64,000 bases of DNA from Apostichopus japonicus (taxonomy: Eukaryota; Echinodermata; Holothuroidea; Aspidochirotida; Stichopodidae), in contig NC_092583.1 of NCBI RefSeq assembly GCF_037975245.1, positions 3,590,764 through 3,654,763 of the forward strand. The letters run 5' to 3'. The position numbers and the translations under genes are program-made. Positions within the stretch are counted from its first letter, which is position 1. Each line of letters opens with the position of its first letter. The notes under the pieces were generated by a model. It saw only the letters and a program-made list of their open reading frames with translations, searched no databases and was not told the DNA's origin. This document shows positions 1-10,608 of this stretch, piece after piece.

Positions 1-150
1 GAATTGCAATGCGTAAGAAAGGGCGAACTGGTAACAGAGTTATTACATGCATGACATGGTATTAAAACGTATTGATGAAAGAGTAACGAGAGATATAATC
101 TATCATTTTAATGCCGCAGAAAGAAGGACTTTGGGTGTCCATGCACTTCC

Positions 151-313
151 TCATCTTTCTTTCCCCTTATACTCATACTCTTCCTCACTAGCATATCCTC
201 TCACCCCTTCTCCATCCTCTTTCTCTTCCCTGTCCCTCCCATCCGCTTCTGTAACTTTGTTTCTTTCCTGGGTCCTCCCCATCTTTGACATCTGTTTCCT
301 CTCCCGCCTACAT
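151..313 (-). CDS. Possible minus-strand terminal exon, charged C-terminus
   Basis: Read on the minus strand, a pyrimidine-rich stretch ending in CTCGGCAG comes just before an open frame of 53 codons that ends in TGA at 151-153. The peptide is very hydrophilic. It starts with a basic run (CRRERKQMSK) and ends with an acidic/aromatic tail (GYASEEEYEYKGKER). The intron would split a codon after its second base, so the exon gives one base and then whole codons. I do not recognise a family. The purine-rich strand could also be a simple-sequence remnant that is open by chance. Further exons of such a gene would lie at higher coordinates, but none could be joined to it. Confidence 0.3.
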
Positions 314-913
314 CTGCCGAGAAAGTAAGCTAGCAGTAAACCAAGTGACACACACCCCTTCTTGGTCTCTGCACTAAACAAAAGTGCTACGAATTTCAAC
401 ACACTCAAGGTATACCTAACAAACCACCAGCGAGGAGAATATAACAATCTATATATACTACATTGAAACTGATAAATGGTTAGTAAGGAAATAGGTCTAT
501 GGTGATGCAAACCAACAAAGTTTGGTAGATCAGATTCTATAGAAGAGACAGGAACAGTAAGAGCTAACAGGCAAAATAAAAAGTTTCCACTGAATGCAAC
601 AGTCTAAGCATGATAAGTGAACTGTTATCCAAGACCTACAATAGCTGTTATCACTTAATAATGCCCATATCATAATACTTGACCAATGTTCTGCTTTATA
701 CCCAGCCTGGACTTAGCTCAACCTTGCAGCAGGTTGTAGAATGCATTCAGTGAGGGGTGTTTGTTCCTTTACAAATATTGATTCAACTAGACAAAAAATA
801 TATAAATTCTTATTCACGCCATGTCATATTAAGAGTATTAAACTGATTGTAGCAATAAGCTGTTAATGACAGACCTAGCCACAGTAGTACACAAGGAAGC
901 TATTTGTGAACTA

Positions 914-921
914 TGACGTCA
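914..921. promoter_or_regulatory. Perfect CRE palindrome TGACGTCA, copy 1
   Basis: The palindrome TGACGTCA is the full CREB/ATF consensus. It lies about 60 bases before an inverted CCAAT-type motif (GGATTGGTGG) and about 100 bases before GCCAATAG, with an AT-rich TATA-like stretch (CTATTTATAGAAC) near 1136-1148. The same arrangement recurs in the second duplicate at 3262. A promoter role is inferred from the motif cluster; no coding exon was found downstream. Confidence 0.35.
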
Positions 922-1465
922 ACTACTGGTTCCCTATGAACTAACTACAAAGGCATGACTCCGCCTTAATCAGGATTGGTGGAACTTAGAAATCACTGTT
1001 GCTATGCATGCATTTAGCCAATAGACACACAGCGATTTCTCTAAATAGGCCCACTGTTACCAAGGACAGTTAACTATAATAGTCACATATCCAAGAATAT
1101 TTAGATTTAGTCGATAGAATTGATTATAATCTACACTATTTATAGAACAAGCTCCAGAATTTCACTAAGTTAGCTTTTACCAGTCAGGTGTGACCAAAAA
1201 CATATATGCTCTCATATATACCATTCATGGGTTGGAATATAATTATATAAAGAATGATTCTGTCATTTTAATATTTCCGGTGCAATTGTGTACAGTAGTT
1301 ACATTACGGATTGAAGTAATCTGCAATTTTTTTGTTTAAAAAGGACACACATACAGACAAATTTTATCACATGCACAACAGTAATCTTTGAAAGCTTTTA
1401 TACGACAGAATGAATGATTACGATTCTTGTGAAGGACTAATTACTCACGGCCAGACAGCTATAAT

Positions 1466-1667
1466 AGGATAGTTTCTATCCTAGGACCATAAAACTGGAA
1501 TTCACAATCCTTGGCCATTAAAGAGAGCCCTAGTCTTGAGGTGTTTAAGACAAGATTGCCCACGCATTTTTATTAGCACTGCTGTGCTGCCCACCAACAT
1601 CCTTGTTGTGATACCCGAGAGGGGTATTTAACAAGTATCTAACAGAAACAGAAACAGAAATAAACAA
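1466..1667 (+). mobile_element. LINE 3' end (reverse transcriptase C-terminus), copy-1-specific insertion
   Basis: The frame through TGGAATTCA reads WNSQSLAIKESPSLEVFK and then TRLPTHF before a stop. This is the usual last segment of CR1/L2-type LINE proteins (WNSLP...S...FK..L). The insert ends in a short ACAGAA-type tandem tail, as expected of a LINE 3' terminus. Copy 2 of the duplication has uninterrupted sequence at the equivalent place (near 3802), so the LINE entered after the duplication or was lost from copy 2. It is a 5'-truncated dead copy. Confidence 0.7.
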
Positions 1668-3261
1668 ACTCCCTCGGTTTGGTAGGCATCTTAGCTTAAA
1701 AGTGTTTGTTTTAAGGTACAGTAGGCAGTTCAAACAGGAAATCTCATGATGATAGAAGTGAAACTTTTTATTTGAAACCAGAAAATTATATTTCTCATGA
1801 TACTTCCTTTTGAAGTGAATTTTAAGTAATTAATACAATGACAACAATGAATGTCATCATTATAAACTTCATTTTAACAGCTAATGTTAGATTAGGCATT
1901 TGCAACATCCAGTTTCCAACAATGCAGATTAAATTGTATGGTTCAATGTTCAATGAGATTTACATATCATATTTAAATGCCATTGTTTGAACGTCTGGAG
2001 GATTTGATTAAACTAATCCTGGATTAAACAGGTAACAATATTATGGCCCTAATTGTTCAACTGACAAAGAAATGATATTTAGATACGTGAATCAATAAAA
2101 TAAAAAATAATGAACTTTTAAGCTTGCAGAGAATTTGTTTCTTCTGCTGGCTGGATAAAAACCAGGGGCAGATGCAGTACTTTATAAAGGGAGGGGTGTT
2201 GCCATGGGGGTCACTGAGCAGACTCCCCATGGAGATCTCAGGACATTCTTATCCCTCCCACTTCCCCCCCCCCCGCCTTCCTCTGCTAGAAATTTTGAAC
2301 GGTGCATTTAGGAGGCATTACAAACCACATAAATGAAGTAATGAGGCATTGCAGTATGTACACAAATAGAACCATTTTGTTAATTCTTCTGTCAATATAT
2401 TAGTTGTAAAGAGAATGGGGTGCTTGAAGGCTGGACACTCCCCCCCCTCCCCGACCCACTGGATCCAAGTCTAAATGCTAAATGTGCAAAAACTTTACGC
2501 GATCTTTATTAAAGCAATCAAGTGTCAGTTTATATCACTTCTGTGGCGATATTACAATCAAACTTTCGTCATATATATATCTGACTTACAAAACACATGT
2601 TTGCGTCAGGAAGTATTTTTTTATCGACACAGGCTGTTTAATCTTGTGACATAAGAACTTGTCAATGAAGAAGGTAAATACTCGTACAGCGATAACACTA
2701 ACATGTTATCTTATTGGTACAGTTTTTTATGATAACAACAGTATAGGCTGCATACTAGAGAGCAAAGACTGAAAATCTAAACCAGATAATAATCGAGCTA
2801 TAAGATATTGCAGTGGCTAAACACACTTAAAAAAAACCTTACCTAAATAGGTCTATGGTGATGCAAACCAACAAAGGTTGGTAGATCAGATTCTATAGAA
2901 GAGATAGGAACAGTTAGAGCTGACAGGCAAAATAAAAAGTTTCCACTGAATGCAACAGTAGCATTATAAGTGAACTGTTATCCAAGACCTACAATAGCTG
3001 TTATGACTTAATAATGCCCATATCATAATACTTGACCAATGTTCTGCTTTATACCCAGCCTGGACTTAGCTCAACCTTAACTCAACCTCTTCAGTATGGG
3101 GTGTTTGTTCATTACAGATATTTATTCAACTATGAGAAAATATATATATTCTTATTCAAGCCATGTCATATTAAGAGTATTAAACTGATTGTAGCAATAA
3201 GCTGTTAATGAGAGACATACAGTAACTGCACGTAGTACACAAGGAAGCTATTTGTGAACTA

Positions 3262-3269
3262 TGACGTCA
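3262..3269. promoter_or_regulatory. Perfect CRE palindrome TGACGTCA, copy 2
   Basis: Duplicate of the CRE at 914 with the same neighbours: the GGATTGGTGG motif, the GCCAATAG motif and a downstream TATA-like stretch. The whole 250-base module is almost unchanged between the copies, while other parts of the duplication differ by several indels. Confidence 0.35.
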
Positions 3270-3861
3270 ACTACTGGTTCCCTATGAACTAACTACAAAG
3301 GCATGACTCCGCCTTAATCAGGATTGGTGGAACTTAGAAATCACTGTTGCTATGCATGCATTGAGCCAATAGACACACAGAGATTTCTCTAAATAGGCCT
3401 AATGTTATCAAGGACAGTTATATAACTATAATAGTCACATATCCAAGAATATTTAGATTTAGTCGATAGAATTGATTATAATCTACACTATTTATAGAAC
3501 AAGCTCCAGAATTTCACTAAGTTAGCTTTTAGCAGTCAGGTGTGACCAAAAACATATATACTCTCATATATGCCATTCATGGGTAGGAATATAATTATTC
3601 AATGAATGATTCTGTCATATTAATATTTCCGGTGCAATTGTGAAGTCATCGCATGGTAATGACTGCAATTTTTTTTTTAAAGAGGACACACAAACAGACA
3701 AATTTTATCACATGCATGACCGTAATCTTTAATAAGCTTTTATACGGCAGAATGAACGATTACGATTCTTGTGAAGGTCTTATTACTCAAGGCCAGACAG
3801 CTATAAACAAAACTCCCTCGTTTTGGTATAGTCATCTTAGCCTAAAAGTGTTTGTTTGAGG

Positions 3862-4605
3862 TATAATAATTAAAGGTAGTCTTGTTGAAAGGGTTAGTAG
3901 TTACAATTATTTAGGGGTTATAATTGATGATAAATTAAAATAGGGTGAACACATAGATTACGTTGAAAAACGGCTAAAACCAAGATTATACTGCTTATAC
4001 GTAAGCTGAATTCTTTTAATATAAATCGAGATATTCTCGCCATCTTCTATAACTCCATTATCTGTAGTGTTTGGACCTATTGTATTACTTGCTGGGGAGG
4101 TAATGCGGGAAGAACCAGCAAAGAGGTTCTGGATGTTGTTATTAAACGTGCTTGTAAAATTATTAGGAAAAGTCTGCCGCCATTGGCCTCGGTCTACGAG
4201 AATTATGTACGAGACAAGCTGCTGTCCATGTGGAAAGATCACAGTCACCCATTGCACAATCATCTAACCAGCCGTATCATTGCTCGTAGCGGTAGACTGA
4301 GATCGCTGACGTCACACACAACCGTTTATAGGCACTGCCATTAGTGTTCACAACAAGAAATTCACGAGGTGGGGGGGGGGGGGTGGAATGGCCCTTCCAC
4401 TTAGTTGCGCTGTTGGAGCTAGTTAGTGCATATTTTGTTTAGATTGCATATAACTGTTGTATATTATCAATGTTTTTTTTGTATTTTGTTTCATTCATTG
4501 TATCAATGTTCTTTGTATTTTGTATCATTCATTGTATTGCTCACCGCAGATATGTAATTTCCTTCTGGGATTCAATAAAGTTGACTTACTTACTTACTTA
4601 TTGTG
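3862..4605 (+). mobile_element. Non-LTR retrotransposon 3' fragment (RT C-terminal region)
   Basis: Broken frames read YNYLGVIIDDKLK, a stop where tryptophan is expected, GEHIDYVEKRLK, and then the segment around YNSIICSVWTYCITCWGGN, followed by ASVYENYVRDKLLSMWKDH and HNHLTSRIIARSGRLRSL. This order (YLG.IID..L.W..HI, then S.I.SVLTYCI..W.GN, then S.YE) is the C-terminal part of reverse transcriptases from Rex/CR1/RTE-like LINEs. The 3' end has AATAAAGTTGACTTAC followed by tandem ACTT units, a typical LINE tail. It contains stops and a frameshift, so it is dead. Copy 1 of the duplication lacks it. The clade is not certain. Confidence 0.8.
4371..4383 (+). repeat. Poly-G run inside the LINE fragment
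   Basis: A run of about 13 G in the untranslated tail of the LINE fragment. Its exact length is probably unstable and error-prone in assembly. Confidence 0.8.
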
Positions 4606-5164
4606 CAGATCAAACAGGAAATCTCATGATGATAGTAGTGCAACTGTTTAATATGAAACCAGGAAATCATATTTCTCAATTATACTTTCTTTTGAAGTGA
4701 ATTTTAAGTAATTAATACACTGACAACAAGGATGTCATCATTATTATAAACTTCATTTTAACAGCTCATGTTAGATTAGGCATTTGCAACATCCAGTTTT
4801 CCTACAAGACAGAGTAAATTGGATGGTTGATGTTATCAAGTTCAATGAGATTAAACATATCATATTCAAATGCCATTATTAGAATATTTTGAGGATTTGA
4901 TTACACTAATCCTGGATTACACTGGTAACAATATTATGGCCCTAGCTGTTCAACTGATAATGATATTTAGATAAGTAAATCAATAAAATCAACATAATGA
5001 CCTTTGAAGTTTGTAGAGAATTTTTTTCTTCTGCTGGCTGGATAAAAACCAGTGGGTAGATGCAGTACTTTATAAAGGGAGGGGTGTTGCCATGAGGGTC
5101 ACTGAGCAGACTCCCCATGTAGGAGATCTCAGGACATCCCCCCCACCTTCCTCTGCTAGAAATA

Positions 5165-5540
5165 TATATATTTTTTTCTCCACACCTTTCTGTCTTTGTC
5201 CTTCTCTAGTTTATTCCCCACCCTACCTCTTCCCTTAATCCTCTCTTTGTCCCTCCACTGTTTATCTCCTACCTCTCCTCTTCCCCTGTTGCTTTCTTCT
5301 TTCCATCCCTTGTCTACTAATCCCCCTACATGTATCTCATTATGTTCACCGTGCTCATTAACCTGTCTGTATTCTGTGCATGTTTTTGTCCCTTCTGTTA
5401 CTGTTACTTGTCATTTAGCCTCTGAAGAAGATCCTGCTAGGATCGAAACGTCAGGCCAACTTACTTTTACACAGAAATGTTGAACGGTGCATTTAGGAGG
5501 CTAGGATCGAAACGTCAGGTCAACTTACTTTTACACAGAA
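5165..5540 (+). mobile_element. Penelope-like 3' fragment with hammerhead-like motif
   Basis: In copy 1 of the duplication the sequence runs directly from CTGCTAGAAAT into TTGAACGGTGCATTTAGG. Here about 300 bases are inserted at that point: pyrimidine-rich sequence, then CCTCTGAAGAAGATCC, TGCTA, GGATCGAAACGTC. Motifs of the kind GAAGAAG-stem-CGAAACGTC mark the terminal regions of many Penelope-like elements, where hammerhead ribozymes are known. About 60 bases around the 3' junction are repeated in tandem (5440-5478 and 5502-5540). A conceptual frame here (5196-5483) is low complexity and not convincing as protein. Confidence 0.5.
5422..5451 (+). ncRNA. Hammerhead-ribozyme-like core
   Basis: CTGAAGA (5422-5428) fits the hammerhead box CUGANGA. 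A 5-bp stem GATCC/GGATC with loop TGCTA follows, then GAAA (5445-5448) and CGTC. One unpaired A lies between the first box and the stem, where a G-C pair is usual, and stem III would be very short. This matches the reduced hammerheads reported from Penelope-like elements better than a full monomer. Activity is not shown by the sequence. Confidence 0.35.
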
Positions 5541-6344
5541 ATGTTGAACGGTGCATTTAGGAGGCATTACAGACCGCACAAATGAGGCAATGAAGCATTG
5601 CAGTTTGTACACTATTAGAACCCTTTTGTTAATCCTTGTCTATATTTCAGTTGTTAAGAGAATGGGGAAGGCTGGACACACCCACATAACCCCTACATCC
5701 ACGTACACATATATCTGCCTCGTACAACACATGTTTGCGTCAGGAAGTATTTTTTTACGACACGGGCTGTTTAAACTTGTGACATTACACAACTTGTTGA
5801 CTTGAAGAAGGTAAATACTCATATAGCGATAACTAACATATTATCTTATTGGTACAGTGTATTTATAATAACTACAGTATACATACTAGAGATCAAGGAT
5901 TGGAAATCTAAACCAGACAATAATCGAGCTATAAGATATTGCAGTGGCTAAACACACTTAAAAAAAAAACTTACCTCTATTATAGATTATTGACTGTTTG
6001 ATTAGCTGGTGAGAAGACAATGATACATGGTGAGATGGATCCGTGAAATGAATCAATAGAATTTCACACCAGTTATTATAACAAGACTGAGGGTATGAAA
6101 AGGTATCGAATGATATCGGATGACTTCTGTCAACCAATAAAAATTAAGGCATTGTTACAGGTCAAAGGTGGAGTATTTAGCAAATAGGGTTATATTTTAG
6201 TTGTTAAGAGAATGGCGAAGGCTGGACACACCCACATACCCCCTGGATCTGCGTACATACATATCTTCCTCGTATAACACATGTTTGCGTCAGGAAGTAT
6301 TTCTTTAACAGCACGGGCTGTTTCAACTTACAGATAGCTATAGA

Positions 6345-6490
6345 TAGACAATAATGTATACATATGACACATATATAGATGGGCTTTACACTTATGTATA
6401 CATATTGTAACACATATATGGCTATACACTAATGTATATATATGATAACATATAGATAGGCTATACACTAATGTATATACATTTGGTAAC
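6345..6490 (+). repeat. Short tandem array, about 45-bp unit
   Basis: Three degenerate units built around GGCTATACACTAATGTATA followed by an AT-rich spacer. Related units occur at 12545-12600 and 12820-12880, where a dispersed repeat separates them. Confidence 0.65.
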
Positions 6491-6699
6491 AATTTTGGTA
6501 TCGTGTTAGATATGAACTACCACAGAAACTCTAATAAATTTAATAAAACCTTAGTGATTCAGGATGGAACTTGGAATAATTGCCAAGTTATAAAACCTCA
6601 ATGAAATAAATAGATAGAAAGACATGCAGACAGACAGACAAAGAGACAGATATAAATCTAATATCTGAAACGGGGATTAGACTCAAGTGCATATAAACA

Positions 6700-7110
6700 A
6701 AGAACACTTTTTTCTGTTTTACAAGTGAACGTACGTCCATGTAAAGATGGCTTTACAAACTTTCCAAGAATAATGATATACTTTCTTTATTCTTATCGCT
6801 AGTATTATGATATCAAATGATAACCTTCATATGATTTGGTGTATGACATAATCATACAGACATGATTAAAGATGTTCGCTTGGTAATAAATACACCTGTA
6901 TAACTGATGTTTTTGTTTCTATAATATCAGTTCACTATAAGGTAATTGATATTATCTGATTGAGATATTTATTTGTCATGTACCATTAGCATAGGTTAAT
7001 CATCAAACATTTTGAGATCAATCTAATACTTGTATGGGTATCAGAGCAGAATTTACTTCTAGCATGAGAAATGCAAAGGAAATCAATACTGATCTATATT
7101 TCTTTTCCCC
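6700..7110 (+). repeat. Dispersed duplication, copy 1 left part
   Basis: Aligns with 11230-11640 over hundreds of bases, for example CAAACTTTCCAAGAATAATG and GATAACCTTCATATGATTTG. In the second copy the homology continues without a break to about 11860. Here it stops near 7110 and resumes near 9650, so a block of about 2.5 kb interrupts this copy. Confidence 0.85.
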
Positions 7111-7224
7111 GAAGACATATCAAATGAAGTATTATTAACTGGCCATTGATGCTAGACATAGGTGTGTTCGACAATGTTGATATATATATATCCAGTAAGC
7201 AGAATAGTCAACGTTTTCTTTTTG

Positions 7225-7290
7225 GGATAAGGGGGGGGGGAAGGGAGTGAGGGATGGGCGAGGGACAGGGGGAGGGAGGAAGATGGGAGG
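7225..7290 (+). repeat. G-rich low-complexity stretch
   Basis: Runs of G broken by A and single other bases on the plus strand. Simple sequence, with possible quadruplex-forming potential. Confidence 0.6.
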
Positions 7291-7514
7291 GTCATGATTA
7301 GAAATCAAATTCTTCCTACTAACCGATGATGGATGCACATGCTGGCTTTGTTCTCAGCTTAGGCACCGTGTCAAAAGTCGCACGCTGAGCAGCATAAGCT
7401 CAAATCATGCATTCCACTGTGCTCGTGTTTATTTTCAATTATTCGCGCGCATTGTCAGGTGACTGCACCTGATGTATCTTCACATGTTAGTCATCATAGA
7501 AATTGGGATTTGGA

Positions 7515-8010
7515 ATATGTTAATGAGCTAAATCGATGATATGTCGATTTAAATACGTAAATGTCAATTTGAGTTGCTAGAAACTGGTCCAAGTCCAAGG
7601 AAATTGACTTCTACTGATTTAAATTGACATATACCGATTTATTTTACATCTCATCGATTTAAATTGGTATATGTCGATTTAAATCGGTATATATGTCGAT
7701 TTAAGCTGGTATAAGTCGAATTAAAGTGGTATATGTCGATTTAAAATGACTACCTATTTAATTTGATATATCATCGATTTAAACTGGTATATGTCAATTT
7801 AAATTGACATACCGATTTGAATTGACATATCATCAATTTAAACTGGTATATGTTGATTTATATTGTATGTCGATTTAAATCGATGATATGTCAAATTAAA
7901 CTGGTATATATGTCGATTTAAATCGGTAAAAGTCAATTTAAGCTGCTGGAAACTGGTAAAAGTCGAAGGAAATTGGTATATGTCAATTTAAATCGGTATA
8001 AGTCGATTCC
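7515..8010. repeat. AT-rich palindromic minisatellite
   Basis: About 500 bases made of degenerate copies of a 20-30-bp word centred on CGATTTAAATCG with TATATGTC or GACATATA flanks. Each core is close to a palindrome, and units occur in both orientations, so either strand could fold into many hairpins. No coding frame crosses it. Confidence 0.85.
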
Positions 8011-8099
8011 CCACGATTTGAGACTGATGGCACATCATAGAACAGGCTGCAGCCAGGCTGCATTGGTAGGATTACCATATTTGTTTTTGAAAAAGCAGG

Positions 8100-8225
8100 A
8101 CACTGATCCTACATTGATCCGCGTCCTGGGGGAGGGGTCTAAGGGGAGGGGGTACCCTCTAGTGATCACCTTTGGAATTTTTTTTGTTTTTCTAAGGTGC
8201 CTAGATGCAAAATGGTGCAATGAGA
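8100..8225 (+). mobile_element. Fragment of a G-rich hAT-type MITE
   Basis: The stretch GGGGGAGGGGTCTAAGGGGA and the following TAGATGCAAAATGGTGCAAT match the inside of the complete MITE at 51431-51783 and the one at 25827-26171. Its ends are not visible here, so this is a truncated copy. From 8225 to 8925 I see only unremarkable sequence with a few GC-rich words. Confidence 0.5.
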
Positions 8226-8928
8226 AACTGCACCGTACCCGGACGTAGGTGTACGTTCATCTCAGCCGCCGATGTTCAATCACAGATTCACAACACTTCA
8301 TACTTTGGATTGGCGCGCGTGATACTCTGCCTAAAACTGACATTACGTTAGATAGGGCAATACTCATAATTACGGTGTGTTCACGCTATTGACTGCGTTC
8401 TACTATACTTTGTGAGAGCCCGCCTGCGTGCAGGAAAGTGGTGTGTGTCTCTACTGCTGTCCGTATATGGTAGGAAGCAGACGACGCGAGTACGCGTTTA
8501 TTGCGTATAAATTTAGTTGGAAATCATTTGCTTGTGACTTGTGAGGCTAAATTAGGGAAAACCTGTCAATTCCTGTGTGAAATTCATGAAATCCGGATAT
8601 TATTGCCAAATTGGAAAATCCACCCGGACGCCCGCGTAAGTCACGAAAAACAGGACATGTCCGTGTAAAACCGGACGTCTGGTAAGCCTATGCATTGGGG
8701 ACAAGATCAATTGTGTCGCTGCACTTTCTTACAATGTAGGCGCTGCTGATTATCAGAGATGATCACTGTATATTGCTGGCTATGGATTCGTCCTAGCTGT
8801 TACATTTGGTACAGAAAAAGAAGACAGTCAATGCATTATGTAAAACATTACTTGTCGTGTGCTGTTCCTCCTTAACTTGTTTCTACCTTCAGTTTCTAAC
8901 AAGTATGAACGTGGTGTTGAAGTTTTTT

Positions 8929-9290
8929 AAACGACTGTGGCTGGTTGCCATGTTCCCTGAAACTGTACCATGACATTTTGACCCTTGTGCAATGGTGGAA
9001 GTTGCTTTGAGCCTTGATCATAATATAGTTTCTGTCTGGCCTGTTCAGCCACAAAAGCTTTTCTGACCAGATCAGGTTTTACCAGTTTGGGTTGTAGCTG
9101 AGTTTCTAAGGTGGGGAGTGTTGACCTTAGTTGTCTACTTATAAGAAGTTGTGCTGGTGAACTGATGTTATCGATTTTGGTGTTTCTGATTTTGGTGTTT
9201 CCACATATGCTCGCGATAATGTGTCAGCAGCGATCTGTTCCTTTCCTGGAACAATAGCTACTAGGACTTTGTATGGCACTGCAGTGTTTC
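8929..9290 (-). mobile_element. Ty3/gypsy pol remnant (RNase H end joined to integrase C-terminus)
   Basis: On the minus strand the frame near 9290-9180 reads VAIVPGKEQIAADTLSRAYV, the end of a gypsy RNase H domain (PGK..IADTLSRA). Within about 30 bases another frame reads SSPAQLLISRQLRSTLPTLE, then EQARQKLYYDQGSKQLPPLH and VMVQFQGTWQPATVV, the C-terminal part of a gypsy integrase. The zinc finger and catalytic core of integrase that should lie between are missing, so a large internal deletion has joined the two ends out of frame. No LTR was recognised beside it. It is a fossil. Confidence 0.85.
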
Positions 9291-9338
9291 TGTGTGACAT
9301 GGTGCCTAGGCAAATTTGGATCATACAACGTATCATGT

Positions 9339-9582
9339 GGAGTGTTAGCTCAGTGGTTAACGCCTGTGCCTTTCAATCATAAGGTCCCGAGTTCGAGTCA
9401 CTCCAAGATTAATGTATGTCGGCCAGTTACAGAGTTGTTGACAATTGACAATTCATTATCATGGACGTTAAATATGAATCTAAGAGACTGACTTCGGTCA
9501 GCTTGCGGCTTTGATAAGCCAATGATGGCTTCTTTGCGAGTTCCTGCTTGCAGGAGGATCTAAAATACATACATACATAATG
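9339..9582 (+). mobile_element. tRNA-derived SINE
   Basis: The first 66 bases fold as a tRNA head: GGAGTG pairs with CACTCC, an A box TAGCTCAGTGGTTAACGCC is present, and a B box GAGTTCGAGTC lies in a paired T arm. A body with CTTCGGTCAGCTTGCGGC and a tandem ACAT tail (9565-9580) follow. The anticodon stem is imperfect and the loop is about 8 nt, so this is a SINE head and not a working tRNA. The loop resembles a Glu-type loop only weakly. It sits at the edge of the gypsy remnant. Confidence 0.75.
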
Positions 9583-9649
9583 CATCATAAACACAAAATG
9601 TGAAGAATTTGCTTTGAGTTGGAAAACATTTTTTAGGCAGAGTTTATCA

Positions 9650-9905
9650 AATGCACGTTCTCACCGTGAATACTACAAAGATCAATGATCAATGCACATT
9701 AGGCTGTTCTCATTTAATTTTCTATGAGTGACAGAGATAGAGAGTAAATTGGTTGGAGTAATTCTTGTGGGTCTGTGCACAGAGAGAATCAAAATCTCAC
9801 TATACAACTATAGATTATAAGCAATGTGGAAGGTATAGGCCGGTAAGGTACAGTACTATAAACTAGTAGTGTAGGCTATTAGGCTGTATTAAGGGGGTCG
9901 TCATT
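9650..9905 (+). repeat. Dispersed duplication, copy 1 right part
   Basis: Aligns with 11640-11860, sharing AGGTATAGGCCGGTAAGGTAC and ATAAACTAGTAGTGTAGGC. Together with 6700-7110 it forms the first copy of a segment that is intact at 11230-11860. Confidence 0.8.
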
Positions 9906-10230
9906 GTAACACTAGTTGTGTTTCTGGAACCAAGGAGATGAGTTTAATACATAACCATGCGACACACACATAGGAAGGCCAAATGGGACATAAATATATG
10001 CACAGTTACAGTATAATTTACAGGGATTGATATCTCTGACATCCATCAAATACACTTGTAATATCCCATTCAATTTAACCTCACAAATTCCCCAATTAAT
10101 AAACAGAACCAGATTGCGAAACTCAGACAAAAAAATTTGCCAATTTATATTGGTTCCGATTCTACTTGTACAATTTGCTCAGTCCGTAGTATACCCTGTA
10201 CTAATACAACCACAGACCAAAATCTATGAT

Positions 10231-10608
10231 CAGTGGCGGAGCGTCCATATAGTCAGGGGGGGCGAATGCCCCCCCTGACGGACTCAAATGGACTGCCGGT
10301 GCCCTTTTCAGCTTTTTACCACTTTTTACTTATTCGCCATTATTGACTTTTTTATTGCGCTCTCATCTACCTATTGACATTTGTCACATTTTCTGTCAAA
10401 ATGCTCTAACGGCTATTTATTTTCGTTTATCTGCAAATTAGAAAGGCCCGGAAAGAGTCATTTCCGGCGATCTAGGGATTATCTTTACTCAAAAAATTCT
10501 GTACGCTCCGCGCCAACCTGTGGTGGCGCTCCGCTTAGATAGTGTCGAGAGCGCCCCTATACAGACCATTCTCTCCCCCTCTGACCAATACCCCTAGCTC
10601 CACCACTG
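10231..10608 (+). mobile_element. hAT-type MITE, 378 bp, family 1
   Basis: Starts CAGTGGCGGAGCGTCC and ends CTAGCTCCACCACTG, giving imperfect terminal inverted repeats. The flanks are TCTATGAT before and TCCATGAT after, a near-perfect 8-bp target duplication, the size made by hAT transposases. There is no coding capacity. Two more copies of the family are at 30042-30416 and, inverted, at 60230-60708. Confidence 0.85.

Larger units (their letters stand above)
489..2848 (+). repeat. Tandem segmental duplication, copy 1
   Basis: This segment begins with the same words as the segment at 2849 (AAATAGGTCTATGGTGATGC) and stays alignable to its end, where both copies finish with AGATATTGCAGTGGCTAAAC and an A-run. 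The two copies are directly adjacent, so this is a head-to-tail duplication. Copy 1 alone holds a LINE 3' end at about 1466-1667. No open frame of note is conserved between the copies, so the duplicated DNA seems noncoding here. Both copies keep a CRE palindrome and CCAAT-like motifs. Confidence 0.9.
2849..5974 (+). repeat. Tandem segmental duplication, copy 2
   Basis: Second unit of the head-to-tail duplication that starts at 489. It is longer than copy 1 because it holds a LINE fragment (about 3862-4605) and a Penelope-like insert (about 5165-5540), both absent from copy 1. A third partial copy of its distal part is seen at 6185-6325, sharing ACACATGTTTGCGTCAGGAAG. Otherwise it is noncoding. 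Confidence 0.9.

Noticed and set aside
5196-5483. Ser/Leu/Pro-rich frame
   Set aside because: Pyrimidine-rich low-complexity DNA within the Penelope-like insert, not a credible protein.
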